Shown: piece by piece, positions 1-8,376 of the stretch
How positions within the stretch are numbered: position 1 is the first letter of the stretch
How the letters are laid out: each line of letters opens with the position of its first letter
Assembly: GCA_964579395.1 (NCBI GenBank)
Contig: CAZOFT010000001.1
Coordinates: forward strand, 124,001-188,000
Direction of reading: 5' to 3'
Length of the DNA stretch: 64,000 nt
Origin: JACOTV01 sp964579395
GTDB taxonomy: Bacteria; Patescibacteriota; Microgenomatia; UBA1406; GWC2-37-13
Notes under the pieces: generated by a model
Told to the model about the DNA's origin: nothing
The model's database searches: none
The model's input: only the letters and a program-made list of their open reading frames with translations
Position numbers and translations under genes: made by a program

Positions 1-762
1 GCCGTCTTGGGGAATGCGGCGTTCATCAATCTTCAGTTGAGAAAGAATCTTGATACGCGAAACCAAAGCCTCATGGATCGTAGGAGGTAAGGCAAGCTTT
101 TCCTGCAAGAATCCGTCAATACGGTAGCGCACACGCGTGCGGGTTTCTTCCGGCTCAATATGAATATCTGAAGCTCGATTTTTCACCGCAAACTCCAATA
201 TGGTTGAAACGATTTTTGCAATCGGCGCCTCTTTAATAACACTTTCTTTACTGTCCTCGGGAGCCTGTTCCACAACCGGCTGGTACTCCTTGAGTGCCTC
301 TTTGACTTCAGGTGTCAAACTTCCCTGCGCATACGCCAACTCAATTGAACGAGTGACATCAGGCTCATACGCATACTGCAATTTGAGCTTTTTGCCTGTT
401 TTGAGACCGATAAACTCCGCCATATCGGTATTTGTCGGATCAGAACACGCAACATACAGTTCGTCAGCTTCAGGATCAAACTTGTAAGCAAGTGCGTGAT
501 ATTTTTTCGCCACAACTTCAGAGACCAAGCTTGTTGCACGCGGGTCAATCGGTTGCAGACTCAGATCAACATACGGCACATTTGCGATTGCGGCAATTGC
601 CGACAACACCGCTGTTTTATCAAGCTTTGCTTCCTGCAATAGATATACATCAATAGGGGTGTTTTTCCGCAGACTGTCAATCTCATACGTTTCTGCCTGT
701 TCATTGGTGAGAACCCCATTTTGAACAAGCTGGGCGAGAATAGGTTTGGGTGAGACGATCAT
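1..762 (-). CDS. pilB: PilB/GspE-type pilus assembly ATPase, N-terminal part (runs off window)
   Basis: These are the first 254 residues of the cytoplasmic motor ATPase that polymerises type IV pilins. The gene continues past the left edge, so the Walker motifs are not visible. The first 150 or so residues look like the MshEN-type N-terminal domain. The T2SSE ATPase domain follows, with the family signature ASDIHIEP at residues 197-204, then RVRYRIDG and LKIDERRIPQDG. It is divergent from the pseudopilin/pilMNO genes, which fits one pilus locus. The ATG is the first in frame and has no clear Shine-Dalgarno sequence. The retraction ATPase PilT is less likely because it lacks the long N-terminal domain. 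Confidence 0.9.
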   Translation of the reverse strand, partial: MIVSPKPILAQLVQNGVLTNEQAETYEIDSLRKNTPIDVYLLQEAKLDKTAVLSAIAAIANVPYVDLSLQPIDPRATSLVSEVVAKKYHALAYKFDPEADELYVACSDPTNTDMAEFIGLKTGKKLKLQYAYEPDVTRSIELAYAQGSLTPEVKEALKEYQPVVEQAPEDSKESVIKEAPIAKIVSTILEFAVKNRASDIHIEPEETRTRVRYRIDGFLQEKLALPPTIHEALVSRIKILSQLKIDERRIPQDG

Positions 763-867
763 AGAAAAAGGCAAACAATGAGCCGAAACGCTACATACCG
801 GACAGCACCCGAAACCGGGAAACTTCCTCCATTCACTATATCGTATCGGTTTGCTAAAATGCAATGT

Positions 868-1464
868 ATGATTGCTCATCTGGTAACCTCTGATCTTGCG
901 ACAGCGTCCGACTGGATCGGGGAGTATGCCACAACACACCAGATCCCTGCACAGTTTCGCTACATGATACAGCCGGCAGAAAAAGAACTCAGCATCTCCC
1001 AAGTGCGAGACTTGCAGCGTGAGACCGCCTATCGGGTTCCGCAGGGGCGACTTTTTGTGGTCGATCGCTTTGATACCGCCTCAGAAGAGGCGCAAAACGC
1101 TATGCTTAAAATGCTTGAGCAGCCACAAGAAAGCGACCACTTCATATTACTTTGCACAAACGAGCAATCCGCTATCCCCACCATTCGATCTCGAGTACGG
1201 ATCGTTCGTCTTAAAACGCCAAACGATCACACACAAGCAAAGTCATCGATCACTGAGAACGATCTTACAGGATGGCGCACGATCAGCGCCGAGGAAGATG
1301 CCCGTGCGTACATCGATGATGCGATCGCCTACGAACGGGGTCGTGCCCCGCAAGAGTGGAACACAGCACATTTGCGCCGCCTTCTGTCGTTGAGACAGAT
1401 GCTTTCCAACCATGTGACACCGCAAAGCGTTGCTGATTCTGTCACGATGCTGTATCGCCAATAA
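868..1464 (+). CDS. holB: DNA polymerase III delta'-like clamp loader subunit (short)
   Basis: The 198-residue protein resembles the AAA+ core of the delta' subunit of the clamp loader, which opens and loads the sliding clamp with DnaX. Recognisable segments are ISQVRDLQRE, the Walker-B-like strand GRLFVVDRFD, the helix NAMLKMLEQP and the sensor segment IPTIRSRVRIV. The N-terminal P-loop region is missing and the protein is much shorter than the usual 300 or more residues. An upstream in-frame ATG at 778 exists, but a -10-like TAAAAT at 855-860 sits 7 nt before the chosen ATG, which favours this start. The partner dnaX-like gene is at 43.7 kb. Confidence 0.72.
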   Translation: MIAHLVTSDLATASDWIGEYATTHQIPAQFRYMIQPAEKELSISQVRDLQRETAYRVPQGRLFVVDRFDTASEEAQNAMLKMLEQPQESDHFILLCTNEQSAIPTIRSRVRIVRLKTPNDHTQAKSSITENDLTGWRTISAEEDARAYIDDAIAYERGRAPQEWNTAHLRRLLSLRQMLSNHVTPQSVADSVTMLYRQ

Positions 1465-1507
1465 CCGCCTCTTGTATTGCGACGACTGCCTTTGGTATAG
1501 TGATTGC

Positions 1508-1957
1508 ATGAACATGCCGTCTGCAGGTGGCAAGACAGGATTTACGTTGCTTGAAATTCTGGTTGTGACCACGCTTATTGCCCTCTTATCTACAGTCGGT
1601 ATATTTACCTACCAATCTGCACTGCGCGCCGGTCGCGACGCACGACGCACCGCAGACATTGAAACGCTTCGCAGCGCACTTGAGCTCTATCGCAATACAA
1701 ACGACATCTATCCCGCATCTCTTGATGTCACTTGCACATCCACCTCTGGAGTCGCAGATGGCACCAACACCTATCTGCCGAAAAATCCGCATGACCCCAA
1801 ATGTCCGACACAACGATACTATTACACCCAATTATCGAGCGGTGCCGATTATACCCTGGGAGCGCGCTATGAAGGAGTCACTTCGTCCACTTCAACCTGT
1901 GGCAGTTGCGGCTCGGGCATATGCACCTACTGTGTCGGTCCGCTCGGGAGTAAGTAA
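1508..1957 (+). CDS. Type IV pseudopilin, GspG-like
   Basis: A 149-residue prepilin-like protein exported to the membrane and probably cut by a prepilin peptidase, which is not in this window. A short basic leader ends in the prepilin motif TGFTLLEI, followed by one hydrophobic helix. The segment ADIETLRSALELYRNTNDIYP is the hallmark of the GspG/major pseudopilin group. Six cysteines lie in the C-terminal region. A -10 hexamer TATAGT (1496-1501) stands exactly 6 nt before the ATG, which points to a leaderless transcript. It is the first of four pseudopilin genes in a row. Confidence 0.85.
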   Translation: MNMPSAGGKTGFTLLEILVVTTLIALLSTVGIFTYQSALRAGRDARRTADIETLRSALELYRNTNDIYPASLDVTCTSTSGVADGTNTYLPKNPHDPKCPTQRYYYTQLSSGADYTLGARYEGVTSSTSTCGSCGSGICTYCVGPLGSK

Positions 1958-1963
1958 CACCGC

Positions 1964-2467
1964 ATGAATCATATACGCAGCGCCGGATTCAGTCTGATTG
2001 AGATCATTGTTGCCATCGGCATTATGGCAGTAGTCACTATGTTTGTTGTGCCGTTTTATCTGCAGTTTGCCCAGGAGGCCAAGCTCACCCAAGATGCCAC
2101 AACAATATACAATACAGCACAGATCGCCAAAGCGAAAGCGCGCGCAGGCGATGGGGGAAACTCAGCAAGCTGTACGCAATACAGTGGGTACCGATTGACG
2201 ATTGGCGCACAATCAGTTACCACCACCCTGTGCTGTGACGCCGGCTGTAGCGGTGGAGGAACAACCAGTATTTCCACAAACACACTGGCTTCAGGACAAA
2301 CAACCATATCAAGCCCTGCGGCAGGAACGTCGATCAACTTCGCCCGCATTGACGGGGCAAGCACTGACACTTCGATCATACTGCGCAATTCATCAATCAG
2401 TAAATGTCAGGCTATACAAATTCGTGAGGTCGGCCCGATCACTCTCGGCGATGTCTATGGCTGTTAA
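1964..2467 (+). CDS. Type IV pseudopilin (GspH/PilE-like)
   Basis: The 167-residue protein has the prepilin motif AGFSLIEI after a seven-residue leader and a hydrophobic helix to about residue 32. The rest is a Ser/Thr/Gly-rich, low-charge pilin head with cysteines that could form disulfides. It starts 6 nt after the preceding pseudopilin stop, so the two are co-transcribed. The exact position in the pilus (minor pilin or major subunit) cannot be told from sequence alone. Confidence 0.82.
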   Translation: MNHIRSAGFSLIEIIVAIGIMAVVTMFVVPFYLQFAQEAKLTQDATTIYNTAQIAKAKARAGDGGNSASCTQYSGYRLTIGAQSVTTTLCCDAGCSGGGTTSISTNTLASGQTTISSPAAGTSINFARIDGASTDTSIILRNSSISKCQAIQIREVGPITLGDVYGC

Positions 2468-2924
2468 GCGACATCATGCCGGTTTCACCCTTGTTGAGGT
2501 ACTTGTGTTTATCACAATACTCAGCGGCGTCTTTGTGACCACCCTTGCCATTGCCACACAGGCGCTGCGTGTATCAAAAACCGCAGAACATCGAACACTC
2601 GCCACCCATTATGCCGATGAGCTTTCAGAATGGATGCTGTCTGAGTCGGAAGAAGATTGGGACGTATTTGTTGCCAACCGCGCACCAACGACGACAAACA
2701 CCTACTGTTTTAACCAAGAACCAATCGGCAGTTGGCCGTCTACAAGCGGCGCATGCACTGCGTACACATTAAACACTATCTATAAGCGTGACGTAGTCCT
2801 CACAAAAACCTCCATCGGCTCCGGCCAATTTCAGATACAAGCAGATATCACCGTAACATGGACAGAAGGGTCAAATATATACACCGTACCCGTTAGTATT
2901 TTGATGAATAATTCCGGTCTATGA
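2451..2924 (+). CDS. Type IV pseudopilin (PilV/GspI-like)
   Basis: This 157-residue protein has the prepilin motif AGFTLVEV and a hydrophobic helix. Its head begins with a segment typical of GspI/PilV proteins (helix RTLATHYADELSEWMLSE). The start overlaps the end of the upstream pseudopilin by 17 nt; the second Met at 2457 is an equally good start. The overlap implies translational coupling. It is probably a minor pilin in the tip complex, inferred from the arrangement of four small pilins in tandem. Confidence 0.82.
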   Translation: MSMAVKRHHAGFTLVEVLVFITILSGVFVTTLAIATQALRVSKTAEHRTLATHYADELSEWMLSESEEDWDVFVANRAPTTTNTYCFNQEPIGSWPSTSGACTAYTLNTIYKRDVVLTKTSIGSGQFQIQADITVTWTEGSNIYTVPVSILMNNSGL

Positions 2925-3457
2925 ACAACGCACGCTCCGGCTTCACCCTTATTGAAATGCTGATTGTGATCATCATAGTCGGCATGACCATCCCGCTACT
3001 GATGACCATATTTGTGTCAGTGCTTCGGCAGCAGGGGCGCGTGAAAGGGCTGGAAATTGCCAAGTCGCAAGCAGACGCTGCATTTTCCTCAATTAAGCTC
3101 ACCATCAGAAACAATGCCACCTCAATCCATTCGGCATACCCAGCTACTGATGCCAATGAGATCTGCACCACAACCACAAGCTCAGCAGTCACTGCATCGC
3201 CGATGGTATTTAAAGACAGCGACGGCAATTCATTTTATTTCAGTCTCTCAGGCAGCGTAATTCAATCCCGCATCTCATCAGATTCCGGACCAAAAGACAT
3301 GACCGCAAGCCCGGCGCAGATGAGCAACCTCACCTTCTCATGCGAACGAACCAGCGATGTTGCCAATCCTATCGTCACCGTCTCATTTGAATCTACACAC
3401 CCGCAAATAGGCTTCACACTTCCCTATACCACGAAGATTAAGTTGCGCAACCGGTAG
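2921..3457 (+). CDS. Type IV pseudopilin (PilW/GspJ-like)
   Basis: A 178-residue prepilin-like protein with the motif SGFTLIEM after a six-residue leader. A long hydrophobic helix is followed by KSQADAAFSSIKLTIRNNATSI, the type of segment found in GspJ/PilW minor pilins. The ATG overlaps the previous stop in an ATGA arrangement. It ends the pseudopilin run; the next gene, pilM, has its own promoter 40 nt downstream. Confidence 0.82.
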   Translation: MNNARSGFTLIEMLIVIIIVGMTIPLLMTIFVSVLRQQGRVKGLEIAKSQADAAFSSIKLTIRNNATSIHSAYPATDANEICTTTTSSAVTASPMVFKDSDGNSFYFSLSGSVIQSRISSDSGPKDMTASPAQMSNLTFSCERTSDVANPIVTVSFESTHPQIGFTLPYTTKIKLRNR

Positions 3458-3462
3458 TACCG

Positions 3463-3491
3463 TTGACTTCTCTTCGCTAATTACTCATACT
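3463..3491 (+). promoter_or_regulatory. Promoter of pilMNO, leaderless layout
   Basis: TTGACT and CATACT hexamers separated by 17 nt. The -10 ends 6 nt before the pilM ATG, so transcription should start on the A of the start codon. Confidence 0.65.
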
Positions 3492-3497
3492 GATACT

Positions 3498-4535
3498 ATG
3501 GCCACCAATGTTTGTAGTATTGATGTTTCAGAGACGCAGCTGAAACTGATCCAGTTTGAACCCAACGGCAACGGCACGTTTCAACTGGAGGCCATAGCGG
3601 CAGCCGATTCTGAAGTCACTTTTTACAAAAGTGACCAACAGGCAATCATAGAGGCTCAGGCGGGCCGACTTAAGGCGGTGGCGAGTCAGTCAGGTGCCAA
3701 AATCGCAAGCGCCAATATTGTAATCCCCGACAATGTGAGCTACAGCCGCATTCTGGAGATGCCTCGGCTGAATGAAAAAGAGCTTCTTTCTGCAATCAAA
3801 TACCAGGCAGATCAGTTTATTCCCATGTCGCTTGATGAAGTAAACATCAGCATAGAAGTCGTGTACGAAAGCAAGTGGAATAAAAAAAACCAGATTCTCA
3901 TCGTTGCCGCTCCCAAATCCATCGTCAACAGCACAGAAGCCATGGTCGAGATGGCGGGAATACTTCCGGTGCGTCTGGAAAACGAAGTCAGTGCCACTAA
4001 CCGACTGTGCCGACATATCTTCCAACCCCTGGAGGACAAACCCAAAGACACCGAAGGATTTCTACTTATTAATATGGGCTATACCAGCTCATCGTTTTAC
4101 TTTTACGATCTGTGCCGTCAGGCAATCACCTATACGCACACCTTTCCTTTGGGGTATTCACTGTTTTTAAAAGAACTTGAAATCAACTTTAACATCACGC
4201 GATCCGAGTCAAAAAAACTGATGCTCAAATCAGGTGCACTCACCGGCAATACACCTGACACGGGCCAGGTCCTTTTGGCTTTGATTAAAGAATATATTCA
4301 GGAGCTTGAAAAATCCATGACCGCAATAAAACAACTGCCCAGCCGCGTAAACGGCATCTATTTATTCAACAGCGCCGTGGAGTTTGAAGCGCTTGATCGA
4401 CTGATCGCAAAGTATCTTGAGCTACCGTGCCAGATGCTTGATATTTCACCGTTTATCACCTATGAAGCCCCTGAGCCAATAACCGGTGCGCAGCTTGCCC
4501 ACTTTGTTGTTGCCAGTGGCGCACAGATGTCATGA
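3498..4535 (+). CDS. pilM: Type IV pilus assembly protein PilM
   Basis: PilM is the cytoplasmic actin-like (FtsA-fold) protein of the pilus alignment subcomplex; it binds the N-terminal tail of PilN. The 345-residue length is normal. Visible features are the phosphate-binding strand CSIDVSETQLKLIQF at the N terminus, the conserved block LNEKELLSAIKYQADQFIPMSLDEV near residues 90-115, and the second phosphate loop INMGYTSSSFY. The gene overlaps pilN by 4 nt and is followed by pilO, the standard order. Its promoter predicts a leaderless mRNA. Confidence 0.9.
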   Translation: MATNVCSIDVSETQLKLIQFEPNGNGTFQLEAIAAADSEVTFYKSDQQAIIEAQAGRLKAVASQSGAKIASANIVIPDNVSYSRILEMPRLNEKELLSAIKYQADQFIPMSLDEVNISIEVVYESKWNKKNQILIVAAPKSIVNSTEAMVEMAGILPVRLENEVSATNRLCRHIFQPLEDKPKDTEGFLLINMGYTSSSFYFYDLCRQAITYTHTFPLGYSLFLKELEINFNITRSESKKLMLKSGALTGNTPDTGQVLLALIKEYIQELEKSMTAIKQLPSRVNGIYLFNSAVEFEALDRLIAKYLELPCQMLDISPFITYEAPEPITGAQLAHFVVASGAQMS

Positions 4536-5134
4536 GTCAGCACATAAATCTGCTTCAAAATCGCGCAAAGATTGTCGAGCTGCAGCACCGCTATGCAATC
4601 TTGCGTAAAGTTGTGTATGGGTATGTCGCCCTGTTTTTTCTCATGTGTATTGCAGCATCGTTTTATCTGTTTACCTTATCAAGTGAGCAAAAAATGCTGG
4701 ATACACAAAAAACACAACTACTGCAGTCGATGCAGGGATTTCAGGAACAGGAAGCCAAACTCACCTTATTGGGAAACAAGGTTAATCAGTTCGACACCTA
4801 CATTCGTGACGACGCACAGTTTAGCCCCTACTACAATATACTTTTGGAGGCACTTCGACAAAGCAGCGAATCGGCCCAGCTGAGTGAGTTCACGATCGAC
4901 AAAAGCCGAAAGGCAAAATTTACTTTGAAGTTTAAAAGCTTTGAAAACATGCTTGCGTCGTTTCGATTCATCGAATCGCCAGCCTTTCTTGAACACTTTG
5001 AAGAGCTTAGCATGAACAACTTTTCCGGACAAAATGACAAACAGCAGCAGGCATCTGCCTCAGCAGGACTCAACGACTACCAGCTGACGTTTGATGCTAC
5101 ATTTAAACCGATCTCAGTCTATGAAAGCAAGTAA
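4532..5134 (+). CDS. pilN: Type IV pilus inner-membrane protein PilN
   Basis: A 200-residue bitopic membrane protein. Its N terminus MSQHINLLQNRAKI matches the INLLP-type motif through which PilN binds PilM. One transmembrane helix lies at about residues 28-50, followed by a coiled coil (residues 55-85) and a ferredoxin-like periplasmic domain. It forms the alignment complex with PilM and PilO. The start overlaps the pilM stop and the end overlaps pilO by 14 nt, indicating coupled translation. Confidence 0.82.
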   Translation: MSQHINLLQNRAKIVELQHRYAILRKVVYGYVALFFLMCIAASFYLFTLSSEQKMLDTQKTQLLQSMQGFQEQEAKLTLLGNKVNQFDTYIRDDAQFSPYYNILLEALRQSSESAQLSEFTIDKSRKAKFTLKFKSFENMLASFRFIESPAFLEHFEELSMNNFSGQNDKQQQASASAGLNDYQLTFDATFKPISVYESK

Positions 5135-5807
5135 ATCCCAACGAGCGCTGCAGCGACTCTATTTCAGCAAATATATTCCGTTTGTGCTTCTGTTCGGCGT
5201 GGTGATTGGCTGCACGGTCGCCCTTGGATTTACAGTGTATGCCCGGGTAACAGAGCTGCGAAGCGGGATCGAGCAAGGCAAAAACGACTTACAAAACCTC
5301 AAACAAAAGCAACAGCTGGTTGCCGCATTTACCCAGGAACAAACCGATCTTGATGAAGATCTGAAGCTCATGAATCGACTGATTCCGCAATCTCAGGATT
5401 ACTTCACCATTATTCAATCGCTTGAAAATCTGTCTCAGCAAACGCAGTTTCAAATCACGTCATACACGATTAATCTGAGCTCATCTACCGAAACAAAACT
5501 GGCCATCATAGTGCGCGGAGTGGGCGACAGCAATTCGTTTGTGCGCTTTTTGGATGATTACCAGCTCAACGGCGGCCGCCTCATTACCATTGAAAAAGTA
5601 ACCATTAACCCGCTGAATCCGGGAGAAGTACAGCTGAACATGAACTTTTATATCGAATCGCCGAGCGACCCTGAGGCGGACATAAACTACAATATGGTTC
5701 TTAATCAGCTCGGCGTGATCAAAAATAAGATCAAATACGATTTTGCTCCCCAACAGCAGGCGACTCAGCAGGACCTGTCATTCCCGAGCAAGGCAAACCC
5801 ATTCTGA
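5121..5807 (+). CDS. pilO: Type IV pilus inner-membrane protein PilO
   Basis: A 228-residue bitopic protein with a transmembrane helix at about residues 18-40, a coiled coil rich in Q, K and E (residues 45-85) and a C-terminal PilO-type domain with the block FTIIQSLENLSQQTQFQITSY. It follows pilM and pilN, overlapping pilN, so assignment rests on both fold pattern and context. The last 20 residues are Gln-rich. The start is the ATG inside the pilN end; a longer frame begins upstream but would extend deep into pilN. Confidence 0.8.
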   Translation: MKASKSQRALQRLYFSKYIPFVLLFGVVIGCTVALGFTVYARVTELRSGIEQGKNDLQNLKQKQQLVAAFTQEQTDLDEDLKLMNRLIPQSQDYFTIIQSLENLSQQTQFQITSYTINLSSSTETKLAIIVRGVGDSNSFVRFLDDYQLNGGRLITIEKVTINPLNPGEVQLNMNFYIESPSDPEADINYNMVLNQLGVIKNKIKYDFAPQQQATQQDLSFPSKANPF

Positions 5808-5846
5808 TGGGGCCCCAAAAACCATACAAAAAGAGTGAGGTAGTAT

Positions 5847-5874
5847 AAAAAAAGGGATAATCGGAGAAGATTAT
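5847..5874 (-). terminator. Likely intrinsic terminator of the rpsP transcript
   Basis: On the minus strand a 6-bp stem (ATAATC and GATTAT, loop of six) is followed by CCC and seven T residues. It overlaps the rpsP stop codon. The stem is short and AT-rich. Confidence 0.5.
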
Positions 5875-6125
5875 TCAGTGAACGTAATGTTCTTCTTTCC
5901 TTTAAGGAGCTTGGCAACACCTTCTGAGAGCTCGGCGCCCTGTGATTGCCACTTTTCAAGCTTTGATTTACTCATCTCCAATACGGTATGATTGCCCACA
6001 GGCTGATAGACACCGATCAGATCGAGATATTCACTGTTACGTGGCTTCCGTTTGTCAATTGCGACAATACGGTATGCGGGAAAGCGTTTTTTTCCAAAAC
6101 GCATAAGTCGGATAGTTGCTGCCAT
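5871..6125 (-). CDS. rpsP: 30S ribosomal protein S16
   Basis: S16 binds 16S rRNA early in 30S assembly. The 84-residue product has the family pattern IRLMRFGKKRFPAYRIVAIDKRKPRNSEYLDLIGVY, here with IR-L-R-G-K and the Y-D-IG-Y positions all kept. It is alone on its transcript, with a promoter about 40 nt upstream and a terminator at the stop, and convergent with pilO. Confidence 0.97.
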   Translation of the reverse strand: MAATIRLMRFGKKRFPAYRIVAIDKRKPRNSEYLDLIGVYQPVGNHTVLEMSKSKLEKWQSQGAELSEGVAKLLKGKKNITFTE

Positions 6126-6163
6126 AGATAAAATTCAATATATTCAAATGAGAATATCCACAT

Positions 6164-6192
6164 AGTATAGCACACCATGTGGGGTGTGACAA
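6164..6192 (-). promoter_or_regulatory. Promoter of rpsP
   Basis: TTGTCA and TATACT (minus strand) separated by 17 nt, about 38 nt before the rpsP ATG. This is one of the minority of promoters here with a real 5' leader. Confidence 0.65.
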
Positions 6193-6207
6193 GGGTAACT
6201 GGGGATG

Positions 6208-6918
6208 TCAGGAACCGGCTTTTAATGCTTCCAATGCGACGTGGGCAGCCTGTTCTTCCGCCTCTTTTTTTGACCGTCCGACGCCGCGGCCGTAAATTTT
6301 TTTGCCCACGCTCACATCGATCGTAAACGTGCGATCGTGCTCAGGACCTTCTTCTTTAACTGTCTGGTACACGGGCGTCATTTTCTTTTGCGCCTGCACA
6401 TACTCTTGCAGTTGACTCTTGTGAGAGTGATAGGCATTTGTATCAATAATCTCGTCGAGCGTGTCTTTAAACAGATGGTTACATACAAATGTGTATGCCG
6501 CATCAAATCCCTGATCCAAGAAAATCGCTGCAATAAGCGCCTCAAAACAGTCGGCAAGCAAGTTTGTATTATCGCGTCCGCCACCACGCTCTTCACCTCG
6601 TGAAAGAAGCAAGTATGTGCCCAGCTCAAGGGTGCGCGCAGCCGCAGCAAGACTTGAGGTCTTGACGATGGCTGCTTTAATTTCCGTGTAGTCTCCCTCA
6701 TGAAGAGCAGGATATTTGCGAAAGAGGTAGACAGACGTAATAAGAGACAGTACGCTGTCGCCGAGAAACTCAAGCTTTTCATTGGAAGGCAATTCAAAGT
6801 CGCGATGCTCATTGAGATAGGAGCGGTGTACAAATGCATTTTCAAGCAGACTGTGATCAGTCACGGTGAGACCGATTGCTTGCTGCACGGTATCGTATGA
6901 TTGAGTCGGTTGATGCAT
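6208..6918 (-). CDS. rnc: Ribonuclease III
   Basis: Double-strand-specific endoribonuclease that processes rRNA precursors. The 236-residue length is typical. The RNase III signature NEKLEFLGDSVLSL is at about residues 45-58 with the catalytic E and D, a second acidic pair lies in LLADCFEALIAAIFLD near residue 120, and a double-stranded RNA-binding domain fills the last 70 residues (LQEYVQ ... KKEAEEQAAHVALEAL). It follows nusB after 9 nt, so rRNA processing and rRNA transcription factors are co-expressed. A natural substrate is the long stem flanking the 16S rRNA at 12.4/14.0 kb. Confidence 0.96.
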   Translation of the reverse strand: MHQPTQSYDTVQQAIGLTVTDHSLLENAFVHRSYLNEHRDFELPSNEKLEFLGDSVLSLITSVYLFRKYPALHEGDYTEIKAAIVKTSSLAAAARTLELGTYLLLSRGEERGGGRDNTNLLADCFEALIAAIFLDQGFDAAYTFVCNHLFKDTLDEIIDTNAYHSHKSQLQEYVQAQKKMTPVYQTVKEEGPEHDRTFTIDVSVGKKIYGRGVGRSKKEAEEQAAHVALEALKAGS

Positions 6919-6927
6919 GATTAAAAA

Positions 6928-7275
6928 TTATTCTACCGTGTCGCCCACAATCGAGGCAAGCACTCCATTGACAAATGAATATGACTGATCTTTTCCGTAT
7001 TCGCGCGCCAATCGCACGGCTTCGTCAATAACAACTTTGGCCGGTTGTGGCTCTGACGCATAGCGAAGCTCAAATACCGCCAACCGTAGAATTGCCACAT
7101 CTACTTTTGCCATCTGCTCAAGCGGGTATCGGGGAGCGTGTTTTTGTATTTCGGCATCAATGTCTGATAGTTTTTCAAGAATCGGCTGAATACGGGCATC
7201 ATTTTTTTGCGCGGAAAAATCAGATGCAAAGAGCTGCTGGAAGAGAGTAATGCGTTGTTGATGTCGTTTATCCAT
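6928..7275 (-). CDS. nusB: Transcription antitermination factor NusB
   Basis: NusB joins NusE (S10) on boxA RNA to support antitermination of rRNA transcripts. The 115-residue all-helical product starts MDKRHQQRITLFQQLFA and has the family end block PAKVVIDEAVRLAREYGKDQSYSFVNGVLASI. I chose the ATG at 7275 because TACACT (7282-7287) lies exactly 6 nt upstream, predicting a leaderless mRNA; a longer frame starts 39 nt earlier. It heads a two-gene unit with rnc. Confidence 0.92.
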   Translation of the reverse strand: MDKRHQQRITLFQQLFASDFSAQKNDARIQPILEKLSDIDAEIQKHAPRYPLEQMAKVDVAILRLAVFELRYASEPQPAKVVIDEAVRLAREYGKDQSYSFVNGVLASIVGDTVE

Positions 7276-7331
7276 GGATCCAGTGTACGATAATTGAGGA
7301 AAACAACCCAACAAGACCGATGAAAACCGGG

Positions 7332-7481
7332 TTACTTACCGCATGCGCGACAACGCTGATGAGGAAGTTTGGGTTCTTTGCAAGAAGGACACGTGACCAG
7401 CTTGGGTACTGACACAGATTTGTCACTCATACGCTTTCCTTTGCGCATGGTTGAATGTTTTCGTTTGGGTAGTGCTGCCAT
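7332..7481 (-). CDS. rpmF: 50S ribosomal protein L32
   Basis: A 49-residue basic protein. The N-terminal pattern ALPKRKHSTMRKGKR and the zinc-ribbon cysteines (CPSCKE ... HQRCRACGK, CxxC and CxxC) identify L32. It is one of the few genes here with a Shine-Dalgarno-like AGGTGG before the ATG, although its -10 ends only 10 nt upstream, so the whole 5' leader would be about 4 nt and the SD would lie partly outside the transcript. Confidence 0.95.
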   Translation of the reverse strand: MAALPKRKHSTMRKGKRMSDKSVSVPKLVTCPSCKEPKLPHQRCRACGK

Positions 7482-7491
7482 ATATCCACCT

Positions 7492-7520
7492 ATTATAAAC
7501 GACTACCCTTGTCTTTTCAA
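7492..7520 (-). promoter_or_regulatory. Promoter of rpmF
   Basis: TTGAAA and TATAAT (minus strand) with a 17-nt spacer, near consensus. The -10 ends 10 nt before the ATG. Confidence 0.8.
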
Positions 7521-7590
7521 TCCAATGCATGCCTGTGCGTACAAATACGCAACAGAATCAAATTGAATCAAATACCCATATAAAAGCGTA

Positions 7591-7619
7591 TTGACAAGCA
7601 CTTTCAGCTTCACTATGCT
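7591..7619 (+). promoter_or_regulatory. Promoter of the pilin gene at 7673
   Basis: TTGACA and TATGCT separated by 17 nt. It predicts a leader of about 47 nt, longer than for most genes here, which may reflect post-transcriptional control or stability of an abundant pilin mRNA. Confidence 0.75.
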
Positions 7620-7672
7620 GAGTCTATACACTTATTTTTATTATCCGTTGATAGGTGTGTAGCACATTTATC

Positions 7673-8260
7673 ATGAATTTCTTTCAAAGAACCTACAAAA
7701 AAGGCTTTACGCTGGTGGAGCTTTTGATTGTAATTGCAATCCTTGGTCTTATCGCAACAGGCATTATCATCGCTATTGACCCTGTTGAACAAATTAATCG
7801 CGGTAGTGATGCAGCCAAACGCCAACTGGGCACATCCATGGTCTCTGCAGTCCAGCGCTGGTACACCTCAAAACAATACTCAGTTGACTGTACGACTTCT
7901 GCCTGTACCGGTCAGACAATGACCATCAACACAGCCTATCTGTCCAACTCAACCCAGATGGCGACCATCAATACTGCACTCAACGGAGCAGGTGAGACAA
8001 CAAGTTCAAACAACTTTACCACTCATCCGCAATCAGGCAATGTGTATGTGACCTTTAAGACCCCGACAGGCGGTACCGCTGCAGATTCTGCACCAACCGT
8101 CTGCTGGAGACCGTCATCAAAAGCAGAGAAGTCCAAAGCAAATACAGCTGACTTAAGCACTGCGGTATACACAACAAACACGGGCACAACTGTCGGAACA
8201 AGCACCACCTGTCCGGCAACCGCCTCTAACACGTGCTATATATGTATATCGAGTCTTTAG
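7673..8260 (+). CDS. Type IV pilin, probable major subunit
   Basis: A 195-residue prepilin with the motif KKGFTLVELL, a hydrophobic helix (residues 10-32) and the segment AIDPVEQINRGSDAAKR that is common in CPR pilins. The head is Thr/Ser/Ala-rich (many N-T-T and S-S runs) and contains six cysteines. The gene stands alone with its own strong promoter, a leader and a strong terminator, which suggests high expression and hence the main pilus subunit; that role is an inference. The start at 7673 is preferred over an ATG-like extension 18 nt upstream. Confidence 0.85.
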   Translation: MNFFQRTYKKGFTLVELLIVIAILGLIATGIIIAIDPVEQINRGSDAAKRQLGTSMVSAVQRWYTSKQYSVDCTTSACTGQTMTINTAYLSNSTQMATINTALNGAGETTSSNNFTTHPQSGNVYVTFKTPTGGTAADSAPTVCWRPSSKAEKSKANTADLSTAVYTTNTGTTVGTSTTCPATASNTCYICISSL

Positions 8261-8295
8261 TGACTAACTGACTCACACCCATAGCAATTTCGTGA

Positions 8296-8320
8296 CCCCC
8301 ACCCGCGCGGTGGGGGTTTT
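8296..8320 (+). terminator. Intrinsic terminator after the pilin gene
   Basis: Perfect 8-bp GC-rich stem (CCCCCACC and GGTGGGGG, loop of 5) followed by TTTT. Confidence 0.85.
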
Positions 8321-8376
8321 CGGTTTCTGCTGAAATAACGCTGTTCAACGTATATTTTTTTGTTATGCTGAAAAGT